From: an uncultured Lachnospiraceae bacterium
GTDB lineage: Bacteria > Bacillota > Clostridia > Lachnospirales > Lachnospiraceae
NCBI GenBank assembly: GCA_910586315.1
Contig: CAJUIP010000082.1
Coordinates: 1 to 5,992 of the forward strand
Direction: 5' to 3'
DNA length: 5,992 bases
Below the pieces are notes generated by a model, which ran no database searches, had not been told where the DNA came from, and worked only from the letters and a program-made list of their open reading frames with translations. A program made the position numbers and the translations under genes. Below are positions 1 through 5,992 of the stretch, piece after piece; position 1 is the first letter of the stretch; each line of letters begins with the position of its first letter.

Positions 1-4
1 ATCC

Positions 5-934
5 ATGAAACAGACAGATTCATTAAAACGGATTGATATGCCAAATGAAAATAAAATCAATGACTATGCAGATTGCGAAAATCAAATGTATTCTTTAAAA
101 AATGAACTTACGATATTGCGGGATTTTGTTAAGCAGGAATATACAGGTACCAAACGGTGTTATTCAGAAGAAGAAATACAGGCTGTAGAGAGACGTCTGC
201 ATTTTAAATTACCGGCTCCAATCAGAACATTATATATTATGATGGGAGATCTGCTCATAAATTCTTACCAACTCCGGCCACTTGAATTATTACGTTGGGA
301 TAATGGCTACCTGGGTTTTTTTGCTTCGCCGGAGTCTGACGTTATCATAGGAATATGTGATAGTGATACACCCAATTCACTATATTATTGGAGTGAAAAT
401 GATATGGAAGGCGAGTCCTGCGTATTTGAAGATGAATTTGATGCCTGTAATGAAGTTGGTGACGAGGATGGCAAGAAAAAGGCGGTTCAGGCATATTTAC
501 AATATTGGGAGGAGGCGGAAAATTCCAATATTGTTCCATATAAAATGATGAAATCTCCAAGAATTTGTAACTCATTAGATGCATATTGCCTATATTCAGC
601 AATACACTCACTTTGCGAATGGGCAGAGATAATCGCTCAGGAATCCAATAACTCTGCTTTCTACTTTAGAAGTGAAACATTACACAGCGATCCTGCCTAC
701 CTGCAGGAAAAAGCAGGAAATATCCTGCAAATATTCACGCCACTCTCCAGCCATACAGAATTACTTGAAATGAACACACATATTTTAATGGCGTATGTCA
801 GTAAGGATTTAAAATCTTTGCTGGTCTTACTGGATGGTGACATTGCACTGACTTTATTAACTGCCAATCCTGCCGGAACAGGCACCTTAAGAAAAATTGA
901 AAAAAATATAAAATTGTCTTTTGACCATTACTAG
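5..934 (+). CDS. SUKH (SMI1/KNR4-like) family protein, probable immunity protein
   Basis: The protein has 309 residues from the ATG at 5. Residues about 53-130 carry the SUKH pattern: a helix beginning SEEEIQAVERRL, then the FKLPAPIRTLYIMMGD stretch (the usual 'LP..yr.fy...Gg' core), then a strand-rich part with PLELLRW and YLGFFASPESDV, ending at LYYW. SUKH proteins are known mainly as cytoplasmic immunity proteins that bind and neutralise polymorphic or contact-dependent toxins. Residues about 131-170 are acidic. Residues about 185-309 form an extension beyond the core fold that I do not recognise. Only 4 bases precede the ATG, so no ribosome binding site can be judged and the ORF could extend upstream; the next in-frame ATG is at 38. 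The gene is clearly more AT-rich than the operon after it. The family call is fairly sure; the immunity role is inferred from family and setting, and the toxin partner is not seen. Confidence 0.75.
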   Translation: MKQTDSLKRIDMPNENKINDYADCENQMYSLKNELTILRDFVKQEYTGTKRCYSEEEIQAVERRLHFKLPAPIRTLYIMMGDLLINSYQLRPLELLRWDNGYLGFFASPESDVIIGICDSDTPNSLYYWSENDMEGESCVFEDEFDACNEVGDEDGKKKAVQAYLQYWEEAENSNIVPYKMMKSPRICNSLDAYCLYSAIHSLCEWAEIIAQESNNSAFYFRSETLHSDPAYLQEKAGNILQIFTPLSSHTELLEMNTHILMAYVSKDLKSLLVLLDGDIALTLLTANPAGTGTLRKIEKNIKLSFDHY

Positions 935-949
935 AAATTGCATAAATAT
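921..949 (+). promoter_or_regulatory. possible sigma-A-type promoter before the 994-4258 operon
   Basis: TTGACC at 921-926 resembles a -35 box. The AT-rich stretch at 943-949 (TAAATAT), 16-17 bases further on, could serve as a poor -10 box. It sits at the end of the SUKH gene and about 45 bases before the ATG at 994, which fits a separate start for the next operon. The -10 match is weak, so this is a candidate only; read-through from the SUKH gene is equally possible because no terminator lies between them. Confidence 0.22.
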
Positions 950-981
950 CTGTTGTTTATGTGAACAGAAAGAAACAGGGC

Positions 982-988
982 AAGGAGG
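982..988 (+). promoter_or_regulatory. ribosome binding site fixing the start at 994
   Basis: AAGGAGG is a full-strength Shine-Dalgarno sequence 5 bases before the ATG at 994. It decides against the longer reading from the GTG at 961, which would place this site inside the gene and has no comparable site of its own. Confidence 0.8.
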
Positions 989-993
989 AACTT

Positions 994-1764
994 ATGAAAT
1001 ATACGCTTAATACAGATTTTTCATCACTGAACGGGCCAAAGGCAGCCAACTGGATCATGGGCTTTCAGGATATGGCTGAGGATGCCTTTGCGGACAGCAG
1101 CAGCCATTTACGGCTTTTGGGGAATCTCTTAATTCTGGAACCATATATACATACGCTTCGCCAGGGCCTGGCAGACAGGGGCAGGACGGTTTCGGATGTT
1201 TGTCAGGAGGCGCTTGACGTACTTTGGGATTATCTGGAAGGTAAAAAAGCAGCATCTGATTTTCAGGATTTTGCCAATAACCTTTATGCTGCTACTCTCA
1301 ATTATAATGTAGGGGAAGAAATAACCGACGCACAGGAGGAATTTTACGAAAAATATGTAGATCTTCCCTGGGGAAGCACCTGTGAATGGCAGATACTCAC
1401 ATGGCTTTCTGTTCTTTTGATGGAAGTGGTTGCAATCAGCGGCGGACGGCTGGATTTTGAAGAATGTGAGGAATATGAACAGGACGTGGATTTTGCGGAA
1501 ATGGAAAAAATGCTGAATATGCTGGCAGATGCCTTTATTGATCTTACCGATACGCCGCTTCCGTCCAATAAAGCATCAGACGTGATGAACGCACAGGAAC
1601 AGGTTTACCAGACACCGCTGTTCCGGCAATTTATAGAACGCATTCAAAATGGGCTGAAAGCTGCGCTGTCTGCTACATCGGAGCAGTATCCGGCTCTCCG
1701 GGAAGAATATCGCCAGTATGCGCTTCTACCGGAAGAATATGCTGCAAAGCTGTTAGCATTTTAG
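994..1764 (+). CDS. acidic alpha-helical protein of unknown function
   Basis: The protein has 256 residues. The start is set by the AAGGAGG at 982-988; an 11-residue longer form from the GTG at 961 is unlikely. No signal peptide or convincing membrane segment is seen; the hydrophobic stretch at residues 132-148 (WQILTWLSVLLMEVVAI) reads as a buried helix. Most of the chain looks helical, and it is rich in Glu and Asp, with an acidic cluster at residues 154-171 followed by a possible amphipathic helix at 168-184. The helix around QEALDVLWDYLEG (71-83) loosely recalls DUF416/Imm5-type helical immunity proteins, but the likeness is too weak for a name. It starts an apparent operon with the membrane protein at 1768 (3-nt gap) and the Sel1 protein at 3023. 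A cytoplasmic partner of those products is the natural guess. I do not recognise the family. Confidence 0.8.
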   Translation: MKYTLNTDFSSLNGPKAANWIMGFQDMAEDAFADSSSHLRLLGNLLILEPYIHTLRQGLADRGRTVSDVCQEALDVLWDYLEGKKAASDFQDFANNLYAATLNYNVGEEITDAQEEFYEKYVDLPWGSTCEWQILTWLSVLLMEVVAISGGRLDFEECEEYEQDVDFAEMEKMLNMLADAFIDLTDTPLPSNKASDVMNAQEQVYQTPLFRQFIERIQNGLKAALSATSEQYPALREEYRQYALLPEEYAAKLLAF

Positions 1765-1767
1765 TTC

Positions 1768-3030
1768 ATGATTCAAAAGCAGCTTGAAAAAAGGTTAGCA
1801 AGGTATGAGTACATTATGAGAAAAAAGAACAGAACAGGAAAACGGCTACGGCTAATGCCGCTTATATTGGGAGGCTATGCTGCATTTCTAGGTTTTGGTC
1901 TGGTAGCCATAGGTCTTGCTGAAATAAAGGAAGGGGTTGGCATTGTCCGCCTTCTGATCGGGCTTGGCATGGCGGGCTTTGGCTTGCTGGGAATATGGGA
2001 CGGGGTGCGTGATCTGGTGGGGCCGGATAAAAAAACGGATCAGGCACCGGACAGCCAGTTTATCCTTACGGACACATCCGGAAACAGGACATCCAATGTT
2101 ACGGCGGAGGTTTTACAAAAACAGATGGAAAGCCTGATGGGAAGTGATAAAGGGGGCGTTTTCAAACTCCAGATCCTGCCGCCTTTTGCCGTACAGGAGA
2201 CTGGGAATATAAGCCAGATTTTCTGCATGTATCACCAACTCTTTGGATTAACAGTATTTTTGGACGAATCTAAGGGCGGATATGAATCGTACCATAAAAG
2301 CGTAGAGTTTGACGAGGCGAAGGACTGGTTTGAAAAACTCCTGACTGGCAGCGCTGATCTTTCGGGATGGAATAAAATGGAGAATGCGTCTTTATGGAAC
2401 GAATATGATGATGAAGATGAGAACTGCGAGGAAGAGGACACCGGATGGGAGGAAGGCAGCATCTGTCCAGGCGAAGAAGACAGCCCAGAAGATAAAGATG
2501 AAACAACAGAGCCAATTGCCAATTTTAACACAACCGATGCTTTGACAAATACGGAGGATATTACGGCGGGGAAGAGCGAAATGGATACCCGTCAGACGGA
2601 GGAACACATAAAATCTTTCTGGCAGCAGCTTCAAAGAGAACAGAAAGGCCAAATGCGGAATTGGCGTCAGCTTCTGGTGATTTTTGGAGAGAGCTGGCAT
2701 GATGAACACACATTTTTCTCCGCCAGGGATGTGGAACTGGCCATTGACGGCATCCATGAAGGAACATACACAAAGGTATTCCTGGAATGGGGAACGCAGG
2801 CACTTGATTTCTTCCCCGGCGTTCAAAATGACCTGATGGTGATCTGGTGTACCAATAACACGGGAAAAGGGGATACCAGGTTTCTGGCGAAAGAAGGAAC
2901 CGTGACGCAGGTGAAATTCTGGCTGGTCAATTATTTGAATTCCGGTGTTTTTGAAGAAATGAGCGGTTGGGCTGATATTACCAGCCAGATAGAAAAAACA
3001 AACAGAAAGGGAAAAAAGAAACATGGGTAA
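1768..3030 (+). CDS. two-TM membrane-anchored protein with acidic linker and two soluble domains
   Basis: The protein has 420 residues and I do not recognise the family. In order: a basic N-terminal helix (1-28, many Lys and Arg); two hydrophobic helices at about 29-50 and 59-81, rich in Gly and Leu, with a short loop; a soluble domain at about 97-203; a strongly acidic low-complexity linker at about 211-250; a second soluble domain at about 277-405, rich in Trp and Phe; and a basic tail (KTNRKGKKKHG). Both soluble domains end alike: KDWFEKLLTG....LSGW at 185-201 and KFWLVNYLNSG....MSGW at 383-401, which suggests a duplicated domain. The basic N-terminus suggests a hairpin with both ends in the cytoplasm. 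The start lies 3 nt after the preceding stop with no clear Shine-Dalgarno sequence, so translation is probably coupled to the upstream gene. The last 8 nt overlap the Sel1 gene. Confidence 0.8.
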   Translation: MIQKQLEKRLARYEYIMRKKNRTGKRLRLMPLILGGYAAFLGFGLVAIGLAEIKEGVGIVRLLIGLGMAGFGLLGIWDGVRDLVGPDKKTDQAPDSQFILTDTSGNRTSNVTAEVLQKQMESLMGSDKGGVFKLQILPPFAVQETGNISQIFCMYHQLFGLTVFLDESKGGYESYHKSVEFDEAKDWFEKLLTGSADLSGWNKMENASLWNEYDDEDENCEEEDTGWEEGSICPGEEDSPEDKDETTEPIANFNTTDALTNTEDITAGKSEMDTRQTEEHIKSFWQQLQREQKGQMRNWRQLLVIFGESWHDEHTFFSARDVELAIDGIHEGTYTKVFLEWGTQALDFFPGVQNDLMVIWCTNNTGKGDTRFLAKEGTVTQVKFWLVNYLNSGVFEEMSGWADITSQIEKTNRKGKKKHG

Positions 3031-4258
3031 GTATTTTAGCGATGTAGTGGATAAGGCCATTGAGGATCTTTATTATTGCTGTGATAACGACAAGGCAACA
3101 GCGGCGGCGGACGCATTATTGCTTGCGGCAAAGGAAGACGATGGGGATGCCTGCTATATCCTCTCCCGTTGTTTTTCCGGCTCCTGTTACAGCTGGGAAT
3201 ACCATCCCTTTGAAGAAAACGAGGCGGCGGCTTATGCCATGCTCCATCAGGCAATCTCCCTGGGCAGCGCCGCTGCGGTTCTGGGGGCGCTGCGTATGGA
3301 TATGCTGACACCGGAGCTACGGGAGATTATGCCTTTTGAGAGCATAAAAGAAGCATGGGATGTAATCTATGAAAAAGCCGAGAACGGATGCGCATTCTGC
3401 CAGTACATGATTGGGAACACCTATTATTTTCTGGACATCATAGAGATCGAAGATCGCAGGGAAAGTGAATTTGCAAATAGGGGAGCCTGGAACGAATGGA
3501 AACGCCTGCAGATAAAACAGTGTCTCCCCTGGTTTGAGAAAGCATTTTCCGGCGGCATGATACTGGCGGGGCGGAATTATGGTCATTACTACGAGCATGG
3601 ACGGGGAGAATACATTCCGGCAGAGCCGGGAAAGGAAGTTCCCATTATGCGCCAGGGCGCAGAACGGGGCTACCCGGAGTGGATGTATGCCTATGCCCAT
3701 TATCTGGCCTATACAGAGGATAACGATAAAGAAGCTCTTCCCTGGGCGCTGAAAGCGGCAGAGGCAGGACATCTCTGGAGCTGGCATATCATAGGGGATA
3801 TTTATTGGAACGGCAAGGCGGTGGAGCGCAGTCTGCCCTATGCCTTGGAGTGCTACGAAAAAACCGCCGGCTATGGAAATGACAGCTATGCCTGCCGCCA
3901 GCTGGGACGCTTGTATTTCCACGGCTGGGGGACGGAAACTGACTATGCGCGGGCGGTTCAGTGGCTGGAGAGGGATGAGGAATCGGAATATGTCAAGTAC
4001 GATCTTCTGGGAATCTGTTATCTGTTGGGGCGCGGCTGCCAGCAGAACCCGGCACGGGGAAAAGCATTTCTGGAGAAAAGCCAGGATACGCCCTATAAAA
4101 GCTATGGGCTGGGGATGATGTATGCCGAAGGGATTGGTGTGCGGGAGGATATTGAAAAGGGCGTGGGGTATCTGAAAGCGGCGGGGAATTATGAGCCGGC
4201 AACGGAGGCGCTGAAGCATTACAAGAAAAGCCTGTTTGGTGTCTGGCGGAGAAAATAA
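3023..4258 (+). CDS. Sel1-repeat protein
   Basis: The protein has 411 residues, apparently soluble, without signal peptide or membrane segments. Sel1/TPR-like helical pairs run through most of it. The clearest are at residues about 222-250 (MYAYAHYLAY..., ALPWALKAAEAGH), 253-284 (WHIIGDIYWNGKA..., ALECYEKTAGYG), 289-315 (YACRQLGRLYFHGWG..., ARAVQWLE), 325-352 (KYDLLGICYLLGRG..., KAFLEK) and 359-388 (KSYGLGMMYAEGIGV..., GVGYLKAAG). More divergent copies lie N-terminal to these, at about 40-85 and 111-140. Sel1 arrays are protein-binding scaffolds. The repeats are longer and less regular in residues 140-220, where YEHGRGEYIPAEPGKE breaks the spacing. The start at 3023 overlaps the stop of the membrane protein by 8 nt and is preceded only by a poor purine-rich stretch, so coupled translation is likely. 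It is probably a partner of the membrane protein. Family call sure; role not known. Confidence 0.88.
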   Translation: MGKYFSDVVDKAIEDLYYCCDNDKATAAADALLLAAKEDDGDACYILSRCFSGSCYSWEYHPFEENEAAAYAMLHQAISLGSAAAVLGALRMDMLTPELREIMPFESIKEAWDVIYEKAENGCAFCQYMIGNTYYFLDIIEIEDRRESEFANRGAWNEWKRLQIKQCLPWFEKAFSGGMILAGRNYGHYYEHGRGEYIPAEPGKEVPIMRQGAERGYPEWMYAYAHYLAYTEDNDKEALPWALKAAEAGHLWSWHIIGDIYWNGKAVERSLPYALECYEKTAGYGNDSYACRQLGRLYFHGWGTETDYARAVQWLERDEESEYVKYDLLGICYLLGRGCQQNPARGKAFLEKSQDTPYKSYGLGMMYAEGIGVREDIEKGVGYLKAAGNYEPATEALKHYKKSLFGVWRRK

Positions 4259-4268
4259 AAATGTTTGG

Positions 4269-4277
4269 AAAAGGAGG
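4269..4277 (+). promoter_or_regulatory. strong ribosome binding site before the broken gene at 4288
   Basis: AAAAGGAGG ends 10 bases before the ATG at 4288 and 4 bases before a TTG at 4282. Its strength supports 4288 as the start of the original full-length gene, rather than the TTG at 4410, which has no such site and lies at the frameshift. Confidence 0.7.
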
Positions 4278-4287
4278 CTGATTGTTC

Positions 4288-4943
4288 ATGAGCTATTCCT
4301 TAATGACTGCACCTTTCGATTTTGCTAATCATAATAAAATCGCTGCCCGGCAGTTTTTTGATAATTACGCCTTTTTTGAATTGACACCCAAACGGGCTAA
4401 GGAATATTTTTGTGGTATAAGAATGAAATCCCTAACCGGATTGCTATGCTCTGGGAATATATGAAGGAGGATCGTCCGGAAAGCCAGCCCTTTGACTATT
4501 CACCGGAATCACTAATCCCATTATGGGATTGGTATGAAACAAAAATCAAACAGATTCCCAAGACCAAGAAAGAAATCGAGTATAGTGTTTCCAAATATCC
4601 GAAGTGGGTGGAGGAGAATATACGAAAAATAATCATGAAATATACAGACGAAACGCTGTCTCTTGCGCTGGACATTTCTATCTATCTTGGGGAAGTGGTC
4701 ATAAAATATTATCCTCAACTGTATTGGGGGCATTTTGCGAGGCCGAAGCGGGAACTCTTTGTCAATAAACCTGTGATAATGAAGTTGAAAAGCAAGCTGA
4801 AGTATTTTCCTCCCAGCCAGACAGTGTTCGTATGTATGATAAAATCCGGAAAAGGCCGTGACAAGAACCGAATATATGACTTATACCGTTATTGGGAGGA
4901 TGAATTTGATCCAACAAAGCCAAGTTATTGGGATAGCTGGTAA
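4288..4943 (+). pseudogene. frameshifted conserved hypothetical protein, immunity-like
   Basis: Two overlapping frames together make one protein of about 218 residues. The first frame, from the ATG at 4288, reads PFDFANHNKIAARQFFDNY ... AKEYF up to 4410 and then derails to a stop at 4464. The second picks up at 4410 as LWYKNEIPNRIAML and runs to the stop at 4943, with FDYSPESLIPLWDWY, a KYPKWVEENI helix, LALDISIYLGEVVIKYYPQLYWGHF and a C-terminal DLYRYWEDEF. Adding one T to the T5 run at 4407-4411 restores a continuous frame across AKEYF-LWYKNE. I recall proteins with this FDF...EYF.WY...IP.RI / YSPESL.PLW.W layout from Firmicutes, often small and uncharacterised; I cannot name the family. 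The gene follows the Sel1 gene by 29 nt with a strong ribosome binding site. It could be a true mutation, a base-calling error in a homopolymer, or recoding; mutation or error seems likeliest. Confidence 0.72.
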
Positions 4944-5241
4944 CCATAATATCCAGGGAAACAGTAGGGCAGAATTTTTGAAAAATCTCCAACAAGAACA
5001 GAAAACGCAGGATTATTGCCCTTGCTTTTTGGAGGCAGGGTTTATTGAGTTTGGAAAGGTATATGGGTATCTGGTGTATCTAGATGTGGTAAACGGCGGT
5101 GTTGTCACGATACATGAAGAGGGTATATACGACATGATGGGTGCCGGGGTAGAATGGAGCAGCAAATCAGAACCCCACACAGGAGGAATTAGAGCAGGAT
5201 TATTCCTGTTAACAGATTGGAGAACTTCGGCATGCCACTAA
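4906..5241 (+). CDS. short hypothetical ORF, possible 5' piece of a frameshifted gene
   Basis: It encodes 111 residues if it starts at the TTG at 4906, which lies 6 bases after GGAGG (4895-4899). The ATG at 4900 touches that site and is a poorer choice, and an open frame reaches back to 4858. It overlaps the 3' end of the broken gene by 38 nt. The middle reads FLEAGFIEFGKVYGYLVYLDV followed by NGGVVTIHEEGIYDMMG, a strand-rich pattern like the second half of SUKH-type folds (strand, turn, 'v..lD..tG.v..i..e'), but it lacks the usual N-terminal SUKH helices and LP motif. The C-terminus ends ...FLLTDW then RTSACH. At that point the frame of the following ORF offers ENFGMPLIED, which would continue the chain sensibly, so the two may be one gene broken by an indel near 5205-5220. 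It could also be a truncated remnant. Confidence 0.45.
   Translation: MIQQSQVIGIAGNHNIQGNSRAEFLKNLQQEQKTQDYCPCFLEAGFIEFGKVYGYLVYLDVVNGGVVTIHEEGIYDMMGAGVEWSSKSEPHTGGIRAGLFLLTDWRTSACH
5181..5186 (+). promoter_or_regulatory. AGGAGG motif with small hairpin after it
   Basis: AGGAGG at 5181-5186 is a strong Shine-Dalgarno match but stands 30 bases before the TTG at 5217 and 45 before the ATG at 5232, too far for normal use. A short inverted repeat, CAGGA-TTAT-TCCTG at 5195-5208, lies between. If folded it would bring the site to about 12-16 bases from the TTG. This may be chance, or a relic of a lost start. Confidence 0.2.
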
Positions 5242-5798
5242 TTGAGGATATAGACGCAGACGCTGTTTTGTTCCAATTTTGCAGGGAATACTTAGATGAG
5301 ATGAAATTTCCAGGTGATAGTCTGCCCAGGCGTCATCTGCCGTTTCAGATAGCAGAACTGCTTGACAGCTACTTAGGGCGTGAATGCGAGAAGAATAAAA
5401 TGCCGCAGATGCGGTGGGCGTACCAGATTTTTGGAAATTGTTATAATCCACACGATCCAATGCTGGAACATGATTTTTATTCCATTTTGAAGTGTGCCTA
5501 TATGCATGAAAAATGTGATTCGCAGACAGTTCAGCTTTATTTTCGGGAGCAGCTTGAATCCTTATGGTGGGGACAGCATCATTTTCCGGAGAGCAGCTGT
5601 ATTACAAAAGAGGAATTTGAAAATATTGTAGGTGCGGCAAAGAAGATCCTTTCAGAAAAAACAGTAGAGCCACAGCTTGTGGAAGCGTTTGCGTATTATG
5701 TGAAACTGTATCAGATTTATTTTGAATGGCAGAACAATAACAGGAACGATTCCGGTAAAACGGATTCACAGCATGCCAATAACCAAAACAATCAATGA
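5232..5798 (+). CDS. conserved-looking helical hypothetical protein, immunity-island type
   Basis: The protein has 188 residues from the ATG at 5232, preceded by GGAG (5219-5222) at a 9-base spacing; a TTG at 5217 would add five residues (MENFG). It looks soluble and mostly helical: FCREYLDEMKF (16-26), HLPFQIAELLDSYLG (35-49), MPQMRWAYQIFGNCY (57-71), EHDFYSILKCAYMHEKC (79-95), a long helix from about 126 to 140, and VEAFAYYVKLYQIYFEW (150-166). Aromatic and His residues are plentiful (WWGQHHFPE at 112-120). The last 20 or so residues are a polar Asn/Gln/Ser tail that looks disordered. I do not recognise a named family. The frame is open back to the TAG at 5190-5192, and the preceding ORF in another frame ends at 5241, so this may be the 3' part of a single gene of about 295 residues split by an indel. 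Function unknown; an immunity role is only a guess from context. Confidence 0.65.
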   Translation: MPLIEDIDADAVLFQFCREYLDEMKFPGDSLPRRHLPFQIAELLDSYLGRECEKNKMPQMRWAYQIFGNCYNPHDPMLEHDFYSILKCAYMHEKCDSQTVQLYFREQLESLWWGQHHFPESSCITKEEFENIVGAAKKILSEKTVEPQLVEAFAYYVKLYQIYFEWQNNNRNDSGKTDSQHANNQNNQ

Positions 5799-5805
5799 AT
5801 TATAG

Positions 5806-5992
5806 GTAGCAGATTTTGTGGATAATTTATCTGACAAATTGCTGAATATTTTTCAGGATTTGCAAGAGGATAAAATACCTTTTGAAAGGTTGGGCATTTC
5901 ATATGAGGAAAAGGCATTCTTTGATATTTCTCCTTTATCAAAATGGCTATCCGCCTGAATGGGATGAAGAAATATTTGAAAAAGTGATGGCG
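5806..5992 (+). pseudogene. hsdR: decayed 3' end of type I restriction endonuclease subunit R
   Basis: Frame one, from just after the TAG at 5803-5805, reads DNLSDKLLNIFQDLQEDK then FERLGISYEEKAFFDI. This matches the known C-terminal region of HsdR (DUF3387-type, 'LGiS.EE.AFyDil'), the part after the helicase domains that helps hold the R subunit in the restriction complex. It then runs to a stop at 5956-5958. A second frame from about 5930 reads LLYQNGYPPEWDEEIFEKVMA to the window end, matching the final helix region of the same proteins ('LL...GYPP...e.v.e.vl.Qae'). In intact HsdR these two blocks are separated by several tens of residues, so an internal deletion with a frame change lies at about 5926-5932. 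The nuclease and helicase parts are absent upstream, where unrelated genes stand. No start codon with a ribosome binding site is seen. This is a non-functional remnant; its final residues lie beyond the window. Confidence 0.72.

Noticed and set aside
941..961. CATAAA ... TTTATG inverted repeat as a terminator after the SUKH gene
   Set aside because: The stem is six A/T-rich pairs with a 9-base loop and no T tract after it, so it is not a rho-independent terminator.
961..993. GTG at 961 as the start of the acidic helical protein
   Set aside because: It would put a perfect AAGGAGG site inside the gene and has no ribosome binding site of its own; the ATG at 994 is far better.
2392..3060. Open frame of 222 codons on the minus strand with hydrophobic stretches
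   Set aside because: It mirrors the acidic linker and second domain of the membrane protein; Glu/Asp codons read backwards give Phe, Leu, Ile and Ser. It has no ribosome binding site or family pattern.
3317..4219. Long open frame of 300 codons on the minus strand
   Set aside because: It lies wholly within the well-supported Sel1-repeat gene on the plus strand, has no convincing protein features, and is a product of that gene's codon bias.
4404..4413. Programmed -1 ribosomal frameshifting at the T run
   Set aside because: The tract is only five T and the codons at the slip (TTT TGT) re-pair poorly in the A site after a -1 shift, so it is not a good slippery heptamer; no stimulatory stem was obvious after it. 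A plain indel is simpler.
1..5992. Mobile element ends, CRISPR repeats, tRNA genes or attachment sites
   Set aside because: I saw no transposase or integrase motifs, no regularly spaced repeats, no tRNA-like arms, and no paired long direct or inverted repeats on reading through both strands.

Overview
The window reads as Clostridia-type Firmicutes DNA, most like a Lachnospiraceae gut commensal. The evidence is strong AAGGAGG-type ribosome binding sites, moderate to low GC, and protein sequences of the kind seen in that group. This placement is inference. All supported genes lie on the + strand, and there are no RNA genes, CRISPR arrays, transposases or integrases.

Layout. (1) 5-934: an AT-rich SUKH (SMI1/KNR4) protein with a C-terminal extension, of the class known as immunity proteins to polymorphic/contact-dependent toxins. 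(2) 994-4258: three tightly packed genes that look like one operon. They encode an acidic alpha-helical protein (994-1764), a two-TM membrane-anchored protein with an acidic linker and two similar-looking soluble domains (1768-3030, after a 3-nt gap), and a Sel1-repeat protein (3023-4258, 8-nt overlap with the gene before). This stretch is visibly more GC-rich than both flanks. I do not recognise the first two proteins, so the trio is the best candidate here for an undescribed module. (3) 4288-5798: a run of short immunity-like genes in poor condition. One is split by a one-base loss in a T run (4288-4943), and the next two ORFs (4906-5241 and 5232-5798) may be two pieces of one frameshifted gene. 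(4) 5806-5992: the decayed 3' end of a type I restriction hsdR gene (DUF3387-type C-terminus) with an internal deletion that changes frame, running off the window.

Taken together this looks like an accessory island of orphan immunity-type genes assembled beside, or into, the wreck of a type I restriction locus. The 5' half is intact and the 3' half is eroding. No toxin gene is visible in the window, so the immunity role rests on the SUKH family and on context only.
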